Origin: Hyphomonadaceae bacterium UBA5336
GTDB taxonomy: Bacteria; Pseudomonadota; Alphaproteobacteria; Caulobacterales; Hyphomonadaceae
NCBI GenBank assembly: GCA_002408125.1
Contig: DHQO01000042.1
Location: forward strand, 1-64,000
DNA length: 64,000 nucleotides
Direction: 5' to 3'
Shown: positions 41,431 to 49,737 of the stretch, piece after piece
Layout: each line of letters starts with the position of its first letter
Numbering within the stretch: position 1 is the stretch's first letter
Position numbers and translations under genes: made by a program
Notes under the pieces: model-generated
The model's database searches: none
Told to the model about the DNA's origin: nothing
What the model saw: only the letters and a program-made list of their open reading frames with translations

Positions 41431-42462
41431 ATGTCCGCCCCCCTCGCCTGCCTGACCGCCAAAGCCGTGACCAAGCGTTTCGGCGACAAGCGCGTGGTCG
41501 ATGGCGTCAGCCTGACCCTGGAACCACACACGATCACCGCCCTGCTCGGCGCCTCGGGCGCTGGCAAGTCGACCTTCCTGCGCCTGCTCGCCGGCCTTGA
41601 AGACCTGGACGAGGGCGAGGTGCGCATCGGTGGCCGGCTCCTGTCCGATGCCCGCCACAGCGTGCCGACTGAACAGCGCCGCACCGGCGTTATCTTCCAG
41701 GATTTCGCGCTCTTCCCGCACATGACAGCAATCGAGAATGTCCGCTTCGGCCTGACCCGGATGTCAAAGGCCGAAGGGCAGACGATGGCACGTGGATGGC
41801 TTGCCCGCATGGGGCTCGGCCATCGCGAAAAGGCCTATCCCCACGAGCTCTCGGGCGGAGAGCAGCAGCGCGTGGCCATCGCCCGCGCCTTGGCGCCCCG
41901 GCCCGATGCCATGCTGCTGGATGAGCCCTTCTCCGGTCTCGATCCGGCCCTGCGTGACGAAGTGGCTGACATCACACTGGGAGTCGTGCGCGAGAGCGGG
42001 CTGCCGGCCCTGATGGTAAGCCACGATGCCGGGGCCGCCATGGCGCGCGCCGACCGGATCTCCATCATGCGCGACGGCCGGCTGATCCAGGTGGGCACGC
42101 CGGACGAGGTCTATGACGAACCGGTGGATGCCGGCGTTGCCGCCGCACTCGGCCCGGTGGTCACCCTGCCTGCCGGGGATATGCCCGAAGGGCTCTGGCC
42201 CGACAAACTGGCGCCAGACGACAGCCTCACCTTCCGCGAAGAAGCCCTGCATCCCGATGCGAACGGGCCCATCACGGGAAAAGTCATATCGCTGCGACGG
42301 ATCGGGGCTGATGTGCGCGTTCTATATGAAATTGGCGGCAAGCTCCTGCCCGGCCGCGTGGCCAGCGCGCAGCGTCCGGACCTTGGATCCACCGTCAATC
42401 TGAGGCTCGCCCCCGGCGGAAGTTTTGTTTTCAAGCGCTCCGCGAAAGAGTGTGTGGGATAA
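41431..42462 (+). CDS. ferric-iron ABC transporter ATPase (FbpC-like)
   Basis: The 343-residue ATPase has Walker A GASGAGKST, Q-loop VIFQDFALFPHM, signature LSGGEQQRVAIARAL, Walker B AMLLDEPFSGLD and the switch His in MVSHDA. A C-terminal TOBE-like domain of about 110 residues follows. It powers import of ferric iron through the upstream permease. ATG 41431 was chosen because translation further upstream in this frame runs antisense-like through the permease gene and has no family similarity. Confidence 0.94.
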   Translation: MSAPLACLTAKAVTKRFGDKRVVDGVSLTLEPHTITALLGASGAGKSTFLRLLAGLEDLDEGEVRIGGRLLSDARHSVPTEQRRTGVIFQDFALFPHMTAIENVRFGLTRMSKAEGQTMARGWLARMGLGHREKAYPHELSGGEQQRVAIARALAPRPDAMLLDEPFSGLDPALRDEVADITLGVVRESGLPALMVSHDAGAAMARADRISIMRDGRLIQVGTPDEVYDEPVDAGVAAALGPVVTLPAGDMPEGLWPDKLAPDDSLTFREEALHPDANGPITGKVISLRRIGADVRVLYEIGGKLLPGRVASAQRPDLGSTVNLRLAPGGSFVFKRSAKECVG

Positions 42463-42529
42463 CGTTTTTGTCACATCTGCGCTGGGTGACTGGCCACGAT
42501 CATGTCATCTTCCTAGCCTAGAGGTGGTA

Positions 42530-43912
42530 ATGGACGACTGGAAAACACCCATGACACAACGCGTATTGCGCCATTTCCTGCTTGCCGTGACCAGCCTGTT
42601 CCTGGTGGCGGGCGCCCAGGCACAAAGCCTGATCCGGGATACCGAGATCGAGCACACGCTGCGCGAATGGACCGACCCGATCCTGGAAGTCGCAGGCCTG
42701 GACCCGGACAATGTCGGCCTCTACATCATCAATGATCCCTCGCTGAACGCCTTTGTCGCCAATGGCCAGAACATCCATATCCATACCGGCCTGATCATCG
42801 CGGCGGAAACGCCGGACCAGATCAAGGGCGTGATCGGCCACGAGACCTGCCACATTGCCTGTGGCCACACGGTCAGCCGTTCGCAGGCCGCGCGCGTCTC
42901 CTCACGCCCCGCCCTGGTGTCCATCGGTCTCGGTGTGCTCGCCATTGCAGCCGGTGCAGGCGATGCCGGCGCGGCGCTGATCGCCAGCTCTCAACAGTTC
43001 GCCGCGCTGAACTTCTTCCGCCACACCCGCGCCGAGGAAGCCATGGCCGACCAGGCGGCGGTCTCCTATCTCGCAGAGCTCGGCGAATCGCCGCGCGGGC
43101 TGGTCGAATTCTTCGAAAACTACCGCTATCAGGAAGTGCTGTCGGATGCGCGCCGCTATCCCTATTTCCGCGCCCACCCGCTGGCCTCCGACCGGATCCG
43201 CACCACGCGCCAGCTGGCCGAGGAAACCGGCCTGATGGATGTCGAGCCGGATGAAAAGACAGTGCACGAATTCGACATGATGCAGGCCAAGCTGATCGGT
43301 TTCCTGCAGCCGCCGACCCAGGTCTTCCGCAAGTATCCGACGACAGATACGTCCAAACCGGCGCGCTATGCCCGCGCCGTCGCCTATATGCAGGCGGCCG
43401 ACACCAACCAGGCCATCGCCGAAATTGACAGCCTGATCGAGGAAGAACCCGACAATCCGTACTTCCACGAACTGAAGGGCGATATCCTGTTCGACAGCGG
43501 GCGCATCGCCGACGCGGTCCCGTCTCACCAGCGCTCGGTCGAGCTGATGCCCAACCAGCCGCTGCTGGAAATCCGCTACGCGCAGACCCTTACCGCGCGC
43601 GGTGACGAGGGCGACTTCGCCCTGGCCGAGAATTCCCTGCGCAGCGCGCTGCTGGTCGAGCCGGGCAATGCCTTCGCCTGGCGCCAGCTGGCTATCGTGA
43701 TGGATCGTCAGGGCCGCACGGCCGAGGCCCAGCTCGCCACCGCCGAGTCTGCCTATTATATCGGCGACTATGCGCAGGCGAACTCCTTTGCCGGACGCGC
43801 ACGCAACGATCTGGATTCGGGCACACCGCTCTATCGCCGCGCCTCGGACATTCTCGCGATCACCGATCCGCGCCTGCCTGAAAACCGCGATTTCTATCGC
43901 GGCCGCCCCTGA
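42530..43912 (+). CDS. exported M48 family metalloprotease with TPR repeats (BepA-like)
   Basis: The 460-residue product has a signal peptide (FLLAVTSLFLVAGAQAQ). The M48 peptidase domain has the zinc motif HETCHIACGH (HExxH) and the downstream Glu in EEAMADQAAVSYL. The C-terminal third contains TPR-like helices (ARAVAYMQAADTNQAIAEID; HELKGDILFDSGRIADAVPS). The layout resembles BepA/YfgC, which degrades or matures outer-membrane proteins such as LptD in the periplasm. GAGGTGGTA directly precedes the ATG. Confidence 0.92.
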   Translation: MDDWKTPMTQRVLRHFLLAVTSLFLVAGAQAQSLIRDTEIEHTLREWTDPILEVAGLDPDNVGLYIINDPSLNAFVANGQNIHIHTGLIIAAETPDQIKGVIGHETCHIACGHTVSRSQAARVSSRPALVSIGLGVLAIAAGAGDAGAALIASSQQFAALNFFRHTRAEEAMADQAAVSYLAELGESPRGLVEFFENYRYQEVLSDARRYPYFRAHPLASDRIRTTRQLAEETGLMDVEPDEKTVHEFDMMQAKLIGFLQPPTQVFRKYPTTDTSKPARYARAVAYMQAADTNQAIAEIDSLIEEEPDNPYFHELKGDILFDSGRIADAVPSHQRSVELMPNQPLLEIRYAQTLTARGDEGDFALAENSLRSALLVEPGNAFAWRQLAIVMDRQGRTAEAQLATAESAYYIGDYAQANSFAGRARNDLDSGTPLYRRASDILAITDPRLPENRDFYRGRP

Positions 43913-44040
43913 TCTGCTGCTGCGACGATCACAGCATCGTCATGGCCAGCATCTGGACGGACAGTGTGACAACAGGCAAAGGCAAACACTGAACAATCCG
44001 TGTGGCCCCGCCACAGACGTATCCTGAATGGTGAAAAAAC

Positions 44041-44787
44041 ATGATGCAGAAACTGACGGGCCTCAGCCTGGCCTTCTCCGCCCTCCTCCTGCTGCCAGCC
44101 TGTGCGGACGAAGCCGCTTCGGCCAGCACGCAGTCGGTGAGCCGGGCCGAAGTGGAGGATATTGTCCGTGACTACATCCTTGAGAATCCGGAAATCATTG
44201 AGGAAGCGCTGCTTATTCTTGATGCCCGCCAGAAGGCCGAGGAAGACCGTTTGGCCCGCGCAGCCATCGCGGATAATCACGATGCGCTCTACAATCATGC
44301 CAGCGACTATTCGATCGGCCCGGACGATGCCGAGGTAACCGTGGTGGAATTCTTCGACTATCGCTGCGGCTACTGCAAACGCTCGGTCGACTATGTCGCC
44401 GCGCTGCCTGCCAATTACGAAGGCAAGGTCCGCGTGGTGTTCAAGGACCTGCCGATCCTGTCGCCGGAAAGCCGTGTTGCGGCCCGCGCAGCCATCGCCG
44501 CCGGCCTGCAAGGCAAGTATTTCGAGATGCACGTCGCACTCATGGAATCGCGCGGCAACTTCACCAATGCCGAGATCAACATGATTGCCCAGTCAGTCGG
44601 CGTGGATGTCGAGCAGATGCGCGAGGACATGGAAACCGACGCGGTCAACGATCACCTCGCCGAGAGCCTCGATCTCGCCCGCCGCCTGGGCGTGAGCGGA
44701 ACGCCGGCTTTCTATGTCGGCGACACCAAAGTGCCCGGCGCCAATACGCCGGCGGTCACGCGCCTCATTGAGGAGCAGCTCGACTAA
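44041..44787 (+). CDS. DsbA/ScsC-like thiol-disulfide oxidoreductase
   Basis: The 248-residue protein has a lipobox-like LLLLPAC (Cys21), so it may be a periplasmic lipoprotein. An ScsC-type N-terminal helix follows (RAEVEDIVRDYILENPEIIE). The thioredoxin-fold domain has FDYRCGYCKRSVDY (active-site CGYC) and cis-Pro in GVSGTPAFYV. It would make, break or shuffle disulfides in exported proteins. It is convergent with thiG, with only 24 bases between stops. Confidence 0.92.
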   Translation: MMQKLTGLSLAFSALLLLPACADEAASASTQSVSRAEVEDIVRDYILENPEIIEEALLILDARQKAEEDRLARAAIADNHDALYNHASDYSIGPDDAEVTVVEFFDYRCGYCKRSVDYVAALPANYEGKVRVVFKDLPILSPESRVAARAAIAAGLQGKYFEMHVALMESRGNFTNAEINMIAQSVGVDVEQMREDMETDAVNDHLAESLDLARRLGVSGTPAFYVGDTKVPGANTPAVTRLIEEQLD

Positions 44788-44805
44788 CGGCCACCGGAGC
44801 GCCGC

Positions 44806-44825
44806 CCGGCCTCAGATGAGGCCGG
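44806..44825. terminator. short perfect palindrome between convergent genes (possible weak terminator)
   Basis: CCGGCCTCA (44806-44814) and TGAGGCCGG (44817-44825) are perfect arms around GA and overlap the thiG stop codon. There is no T-tract, so termination activity is uncertain. Confidence 0.35.
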
Positions 44826-45585
44826 CCAGCGGCGAGGACGGATCGGCGTAGCGCTTCTTCGACATGCGCCCGGCAAGGTAGGCTTCCCGGCCGGCGATCA
44901 CGGCATGCTTCATGGCGCGCGCCATGCCGATCGGGTCCTTCGCCTCGGCGATGGCCGTGTTCATCAGCACACCGTCGCAGCCGATTTCCATGGCGACAGC
45001 CGCATCGGAAGCGGTGCCGACGCCGGCATCGACAATCACCGGCACGCGCGACTGCTCGACGATCAATCGAATGTTGAGCGGGTTCTGGATGCCGAGGCCT
45101 GAGCCGATCAGCGAGCCGAGCGGCATGATCGCGCAGCAGCCGGCCTCTTCCAGCTTGCGGGCATAGACCGGGTCGTCAGAGCAGTAGACCATCACTTCAA
45201 ACCCGTCGGCGATCAGCGCCTTTGCCGCTTCCAGCGTAGCTTCCATGTCCGGATAGAGCGTTTTCTGGTCGGCCAGCACTTCCAGCTTCACCAGATTCCA
45301 GCCGCCTGCCTCGCGCGCCAGGCGCAGGGTGCGCACAGCCTCATCGGCGGTGTAGCAACCTGCCGTGTTCGGCAGATAGGTGAACTCCTGCGGTGAGACA
45401 TGGTCACTCAGGCGATCCTCGTTCGGATTGGAGAGGTTCACCCGGCGCAGCGCCACGGTGACCATCTCCACGCCGGCCGCGCGGGCGGCTTCCGCGTTCT
45501 GGGCATAGGAGGCATATTTGCCGGTGCCGATGATGAGGCGGGAGGAAAATTCCCGCCCGGCGATGATGAGTTTGTCGTCAGTCAT
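44812..45585 (-). CDS. thiG: thiazole synthase ThiG
   Basis: ThiG builds the thiazole phosphate of thiamine from DXP, glycine imine (or dehydroglycine) and sulfur carried by ThiS thiocarboxylate. The 257-residue TIM-barrel protein has SRLIIGTGKYAS (catalytic Lys), VTVALRRVNLSN, KLEVLADQKTLYPD, IMPLGSLIGSGLGI and VIVDAGVGTASDA. The ATG with AGGGA about seven bases upstream was chosen over a longer frame. thiS lies about 1 kb upstream on the same strand, separated by two plus-strand genes. No TPP riboswitch is visible upstream. Confidence 0.96.
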   Translation of the reverse strand: MTDDKLIIAGREFSSRLIIGTGKYASYAQNAEAARAAGVEMVTVALRRVNLSNPNEDRLSDHVSPQEFTYLPNTAGCYTADEAVRTLRLAREAGGWNLVKLEVLADQKTLYPDMEATLEAAKALIADGFEVMVYCSDDPVYARKLEEAGCCAIMPLGSLIGSGLGIQNPLNIRLIVEQSRVPVIVDAGVGTASDAAVAMEIGCDGVLMNTAIAEAKDPIGMARAMKHAVIAGREAYLAGRMSKKRYADPSSPLAGLI

Positions 45586-45724
45586 GATGTGTCCCTGATA
45601 CGAGAGCCAGGAGGGTCTGGCTAGCGCGCCACCGACTGTTTTCACGGTTGAGAGCATTCGCCGCGTGAAACCTCGCTTTGCAGATTGTGCAGGCAGAAAA
45701 TACCTAGCCTTACGGCTTTGTATA

Positions 45725-45766
45725 TTGACTTTGTGCGCGAGATTGAATTACATAGCCACATGGCTA
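45725..45766 (+). promoter_or_regulatory. predicted leaderless promoter with ArsR-type operator
   Basis: TTGACT (45725-45730) and TTACAT (45748-45753) are spaced by 17 bp, which puts the start point near 45760, the A of the arsR ATG. The perfect palindrome TAGCCA-CA-TGGCTA (45753-45766) overlaps the -10 end, start site and ATG. No Shine-Dalgarno sequence precedes the ATG. Autorepression by the ArsR-type product is inferred from the position. Confidence 0.6.
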
Positions 45767-46089
45767 ATCAATCGCCCCTCCCCGGCCTGTTCGGCGCGCT
45801 ATCGGATCCCACGCGTTTCGCGGTGGTCGAACAGCTGGCCGGCGGCCCGGCCTCGGTTTCCGAGCTGGCAGCTCCGCATGACATGGCCGGCCCGTCCTTT
45901 CTCAAGCACTTGAATGTGCTCGAACGCGCCGGGCTGGTGACATCGGTGAAAGTCGGACGGGTGCGCACGGTCAGCCTGGTGCCGGACGCGCTGGAAAGCA
46001 TCGAGGCCTGGGTGAAGGCCCACCGAGCACGCTGGGAGCACCGCCTGGATCGGCTTGGAGCGTTTCTGGCAGAGGATGAAAAATCATGA
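45760..46089 (+). CDS. ArsR-family transcriptional regulator
   Basis: The 109-residue winged-helix protein has GLFGALSDPTRFAVVEQLAGG, the recognition helix in SVSELAAPHDMAGPSFLKHLNVLERAGLV, and a beta wing (VKVGRVRTVSL). It lacks the CxCxxC metal-binding motif of ArsR/SmtB, so it probably senses something other than a thiophilic metal. This subfamily is commonly paired with AHSA1-domain proteins, as here (4-base overlap). It appears to be translated from a leaderless message. Confidence 0.9.
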   Translation: MANQSPLPGLFGALSDPTRFAVVEQLAGGPASVSELAAPHDMAGPSFLKHLNVLERAGLVTSVKVGRVRTVSLVPDALESIEAWVKAHRARWEHRLDRLGAFLAEDEKS

Positions 46090-46532
46090 GCGCGACAACT
46101 CACCAGCATGAACAGTTCACGCTGGAGCGGGTCTATTCCACGCCGCGCGACAAGGTCTGGGCGGCCTGGTCGGAGCCGGAGAAGAAAGCTGCCTGGTTCG
46201 GCAATACCACCAGCGGGCTGGAATTCCGGCCGGGCGGACGCGAGCATGGACAGTTCAACGATGCGATGGGCATGCACACCAATGAGACACGCTATTTCGA
46301 GATTGCCGAGGGTGAGCGCATCGTGATGGCCTATTCCATGGCCCTGAACGGTCGCGTGCACACTGTTTCTCTGGCCACGGTCGCTTTTGCAGATGAAGGC
46401 GCCGGCACGCGGCTCACTTATACTGAGCAGATGTGCGTCATCCCCCCGAGCGACGGCGTGGAAGGCCGCCAGCATGGCTGGGGCTATCTGCTGGATGCGC
46501 TGGGCAGCTTCCTGAAAGGCCCCATGGCCTAG
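46086..46532 (+). CDS. SRPBCC / AHSA1-like domain protein
   Basis: The 148-residue protein has the START-like AHSA1 fold signature: FTLERVYSTPRDKVWAAWSE, KAAWFG, then ETRYFEIAEGERIVMAYSM and GTRLTYTEQM. These proteins have a hydrophobic cavity for small molecules; the ligand is unknown. It is coupled to the upstream arsR by a 4-base overlap. Its 3' end overlaps the convergent thiS by four bases. Confidence 0.9.
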   Translation: MSATTHQHEQFTLERVYSTPRDKVWAAWSEPEKKAAWFGNTTSGLEFRPGGREHGQFNDAMGMHTNETRYFEIAEGERIVMAYSMALNGRVHTVSLATVAFADEGAGTRLTYTEQMCVIPPSDGVEGRQHGWGYLLDALGSFLKGPMA

Positions 46533-46729
46533 CCACCTCCGACAAACTGCACGACTTCCAGCCGGTCGCCTTCTTCCAGACACGTCGCGCCGTGGCGAGA
46601 CTTGGGGACGATCTCCAGGTTCCGTTCGATGGCGATGCCGCGCGGATCCCCGCCCAGCGCGCGCACAAGATCGGCCACCGTGGCACCCTCGGCCAGCTCA
46701 AATGGCTCCCCGTTCAGTTGTACCTGCAT
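46529..46729 (-). CDS. thiS: sulfur carrier protein ThiS
   Basis: The 66-residue ubiquitin-like protein carries sulfur as a C-terminal thiocarboxylate to ThiG. It has QVQLNGEPFELAEGATVADL, VRALG, GIAIERNLEIVPKS and ends in VVQFVGGG with the required Gly-Gly. The ATG preceded by GGAG (9-nt gap) gives the usual length; a longer upstream frame overlaps the aroQ promoter. thiG is not adjacent: an arsR/AHSA1 pair on the other strand lies between them. Confidence 0.93.
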   Translation of the reverse strand: MQVQLNGEPFELAEGATVADLVRALGGDPRGIAIERNLEIVPKSRHGATCLEEGDRLEVVQFVGGG

Positions 46730-46787
46730 TGCAGCCGCTCCTTCAGGCTTGCCTTGGCGCGCAATTGCCGCCAAGACCTGTAATGTC

Positions 46788-47228
46788 ATGACCAAGCCAA
46801 TCTATGTGCTCGGCGGCCCCAATCTCAACCTTCTGGGCACCCGCGAACCTGAAATTTATGGACACGCGACCCTGGCGGACATCGAAGCCATGGTGCGCGC
46901 GCATGCGGCTGGCAAGGATGCCATGTTCCGCCAGTCCAACCATGAAGGCGAACTTATCGACTGGATTCAGGAGGCAGGCCGAGAGGGCGCCGCGCTGATC
47001 CTGAACGGTGCGGCCTACACCCACACATCCATCGCGATACATGACGCGCTCAAATCCATTTCCATTCCCATCGTGGAAATTCACCTGTCCAACCCGGCTG
47101 CACGCGACGCGTTCCGGCAGACAAACTATGTCTCGCCCGTTGCCACTGCGACGATTGCCGGCCTCGGCGCCCAGGGCTATGTGCTGGCCATGGATGCCGC
47201 CCAACACCTGATCACCTCTGGAGGCTAG
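46788..47228 (+). CDS. aroQ: type II 3-dehydroquinate dehydratase
   Basis: AroQ dehydrates 3-dehydroquinate in the shikimate pathway. The 146-residue protein has VLGGPNLNLLGTREPEIYG (catalytic Arg and Tyr), FRQSNHEGELIDWIQEA, LILNGAAYTHTSIAIHDAL, and IPIVEIHLSNPAARDAFR (catalytic His), all as in active enzymes. It is followed closely by accB and accC, a gene order conserved in alphaproteobacteria. ATG 46788 matches the usual family N-terminus. Confidence 0.96.
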   Translation: MTKPIYVLGGPNLNLLGTREPEIYGHATLADIEAMVRAHAAGKDAMFRQSNHEGELIDWIQEAGREGAALILNGAAYTHTSIAIHDALKSISIPIVEIHLSNPAARDAFRQTNYVSPVATATIAGLGAQGYVLAMDAAQHLITSGG

Positions 47229-47236
47229 ATTCCAAA

Positions 47237-47710
47237 ATGAGCACCACCAAGTCGCGGCTCGATACGGGCCTGATCCGTGAGCTGGCTGCCATACTGCGCG
47301 AGGCTGATCTCGGCGAACTGGAAGTCGAACATGACGGCCTGCGCGTGAAGGTCACCAAGCCGGTCGCTCCGGCGATCCAGGCCGTGGCCGCAGCCCCCGC
47401 CGCACTCGCCGCTGCACCTGCGCCTGTCGGTGCTGCACCTGGCGCACCCGTAGCCGCCGCCGAAGCGGCGCTCGACAAGGACGCCGTCACATCGCCCATG
47501 GTCGGCACCGTCTATCTCTCGCCCGAGCCCGGCGCGAAGGCCTTCGTCAGCGAAGGCGACAAGGTCAAGAAGGGCGACACGCTGATGCTCGTCGAGGCCA
47601 TGAAGACCTTCAACCCGGTCGAGGCTCCGCGCGATGGCACGGTGACGAAGATCATCGTCGAGGATGCCCAGCCGGTCGAATTTGGCGAACCGCTGATCGT
47701 GATCTCTTAA
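47237..47710 (+). CDS. accB: acetyl-CoA carboxylase biotin carboxyl carrier protein
   Basis: AccB carries carboxylated biotin between biotin carboxylase and carboxyltransferase in fatty-acid synthesis. The 157-residue protein has an N-terminal LRELAAIL-like helix, an Ala/Pro-rich linker (about residues 50-80), and the biotinyl domain with LVEAMKTFNPVEA, where Lys in AMK is biotinylated. It lies eight bases after aroQ and 17 before accC. Confidence 0.95.
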   Translation: MSTTKSRLDTGLIRELAAILREADLGELEVEHDGLRVKVTKPVAPAIQAVAAAPAALAAAPAPVGAAPGAPVAAAEAALDKDAVTSPMVGTVYLSPEPGAKAFVSEGDKVKKGDTLMLVEAMKTFNPVEAPRDGTVTKIIVEDAQPVEFGEPLIVIS

Positions 47711-47727
47711 GACAAAGGCCGCCCCGA

Positions 47728-49068
47728 ATGATCGAGAAAGTCCTGATCGCCAATCGCGGCGAGATTGCCCTGCGCATCCACCGCGCCTGCAAGGAAATGG
47801 GCATCGCAACCGTGGCGGTCCATTCCGAAGCCGATGCCGACGCCATGGCTGTCCGGCTGGCCGACGAGAGCGTGTGCATCGGGCCCGCACCGTCCAGCCA
47901 GTCCTATCTGAAGAAATCCCAGATCATCGCCGCGGCCGAGATTACCGGCGCCGATGCCATACATCCCGGCTATGGCTTCCTGTCGGAAAACGCCCAGTTC
48001 GCCGAAATGGTCGAGGCCCACGACCTCATCTTCATCGGCCCGAAACCGGAGCATATCCGTGTCATGGGCGACAAGATCGCGGCCAAGCAGGCCATGATCG
48101 AGGCCGGCGTGCCCTGCGTGCCGGGCTCCGATGGCGGGCTTGATTCGATCTCCACGGCCAAGAAGGTCGCCAAGAAGATCGGCTATCCGGTGCTCGTGAA
48201 GGCCGCAGCTGGCGGCGGTGGGCGCGGCATGAAGGTCGCGCGCTCGGAAAAGGAACTGGAAGTCGCGGTGAAGACCGCCAAGACCGAGGCCCGCGCCGCC
48301 TTTGGCGACGATGCGGTCTATCTGGAAAAATACCTTGAGCGCCCGCGCCATATCGAGATCCAGATCATCGCCGACGAGCACGGCAATGTCTGCCACCTGT
48401 GGGAGCGCGACTGCTCCATCCAGCGCCGCCACCAGAAGGTCTTCGAGGAAGCCCCCTCCCCGGCCCTCAACCAGGCCCAGCGCGACGATATCGGCATGAT
48501 TGTCGCCCGCGCCGTGGCCAAGCTCGGCTATCGCGGCGCCGGCACGATGGAATTCCTCTACGAAGACGGCCATTTCTACTTCATCGAGATGAACACCCGT
48601 ATCCAGGTGGAGCATCCCGTCACCGAGATGATCACCGGTATCGACCTGGTGCGTGAGCAGATCCGCGTTGCTGACGGCGCCAAACTCTCCTTCACCCAGG
48701 AAGAGGTCATGCTGGTCGGCCATGCCATCGAGTGCCGGATCAATGCCGAGCACCCGGAGACCTTCGTGCCGAGCCCCGGCACCATCACCGATTTCCACGC
48801 CCCCGGCGGCCCGGATGTGCGCCTCGACAGCGCGGTCTATGCCGGCTACCGGATCCCGCCGCATTATGACAGCCTGATCGGCAAGCTGGTCGTGCATGGC
48901 CGCACGCGCAATGAGTGCGTCATGCGCCTGCGCCGCGCGCTGGACGAGATGGTGGTCGGCGGTGTGCAGACCACCCTGCCCCTCCACCGCCGCCTGGTGC
49001 AGGAAAAGGATATCATCGACGGCAATTATGATATCCACTGGCTGGAGCGTTATCTGGAGACCTCATAG
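47728..49068 (+). CDS. accC: acetyl-CoA carboxylase biotin carboxylase subunit
   Basis: ATP-grasp enzyme that carboxylates the biotin of AccB. The 446-residue protein has IANRGEIALRIHRACKEMG, SDEA-like DESVCIGPAPSSQSYL, the glycine-rich ATP loop KAAAGGGGRGMKVA, ECSIQRRHQK-like DCSIQRRHQKVFEEAP and EMNTRIQVEHPVTEM with catalytic Arg and Glu. Typical length. It forms an operon with accB and probably aat. Confidence 0.97.
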   Translation: MIEKVLIANRGEIALRIHRACKEMGIATVAVHSEADADAMAVRLADESVCIGPAPSSQSYLKKSQIIAAAEITGADAIHPGYGFLSENAQFAEMVEAHDLIFIGPKPEHIRVMGDKIAAKQAMIEAGVPCVPGSDGGLDSISTAKKVAKKIGYPVLVKAAAGGGGRGMKVARSEKELEVAVKTAKTEARAAFGDDAVYLEKYLERPRHIEIQIIADEHGNVCHLWERDCSIQRRHQKVFEEAPSPALNQAQRDDIGMIVARAVAKLGYRGAGTMEFLYEDGHFYFIEMNTRIQVEHPVTEMITGIDLVREQIRVADGAKLSFTQEEVMLVGHAIECRINAEHPETFVPSPGTITDFHAPGGPDVRLDSAVYAGYRIPPHYDSLIGKLVVHGRTRNECVMRLRRALDEMVVGGVQTTLPLHRRLVQEKDIIDGNYDIHWLERYLETS

Positions 49069-49071
49069 GAA

Positions 49072-49737
49072 TTGCGCGTTCCGCGACCGATGCGACGTCT
49101 GGACACCACAAGCCTGCTGAACGCCTACAAGCGGGGCGTCTTTCCCATGGCCGAAAGCCATGACGATCCGCACCTGTTTCTCGTCGATCCGGAAATCCGG
49201 GGCATCCTGCCCCTGGAGGCGTTCCACATCCCCAAGCGCCTGGCCCGAACCGTGCGCCAGGACAGGTTCGAGGTGACCCTCAACCGCGCCTTCAACCGCG
49301 TGCTGGAGGGTTGCGCCGCCCCTGCGCCCGGCCGCGAGAACACCTGGATCAACCCGCTGATCACAAATCTCTATGGTGCGCTGCACCGCGAGGGCCATGC
49401 CCATTCGGTAGAGATCTGGCAGGAAGGCCGGCTTGTGGGCGGGCTTTATGGCGTCGCGATCGGCGGGGTCTTCTTCGGCGAGAGCATGTTCTCGCGCGCC
49501 ACCGATGCCTCAAAGGTCGCGCTGGTGCATCTGGTCGCGCGGCTCCTGCGTGAGGGCTTTACCCTGCTCGATGCCCAGTTCCACAATCCACACCTTGAAC
49601 AGTTCGGCCTGATCGAGATTCATCGCCACGATTTCCATGCCCAGCTGACTGCCGCGCTTCAACTGCCGTGCAATTTTGAAGCGCCGCCGATCGAAATCAG
49701 CGGTGCCGAGGCTCTGGACATTATTGAAAAGGCCTGA
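49072..49737 (+). CDS. aat: leucyl/phenylalanyl-tRNA-protein transferase
   Basis: Aat adds Leu or Phe from tRNA to N-terminal Arg or Lys of proteins, creating N-degrons for ClpS/ClpAP. The 221-residue protein has LLNAYKRGVFPMAE, NRAFNRVLEGCA, TWINPLITNLYGALHREGHAHSVE, GGLYGVAIGGVFFGESMFS and LLDAQFHNPHLEQFG. The start may be TTG 49072 or ATG 49090; neither has a strong ribosome-binding site. It sits three bases after accC. Confidence 0.95.
   Translation: MRVPRPMRRLDTTSLLNAYKRGVFPMAESHDDPHLFLVDPEIRGILPLEAFHIPKRLARTVRQDRFEVTLNRAFNRVLEGCAAPAPGRENTWINPLITNLYGALHREGHAHSVEIWQEGRLVGGLYGVAIGGVFFGESMFSRATDASKVALVHLVARLLREGFTLLDAQFHNPHLEQFGLIEIHRHDFHAQLTAALQLPCNFEAPPIEISGAEALDIIEKA

Noticed and set aside
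44812..46790. Possible TPP riboswitch upstream of thiS or thiG
   Set aside because: The conserved CUGAGA and ACCUGAUCUGG-type elements are not seen in either upstream region.
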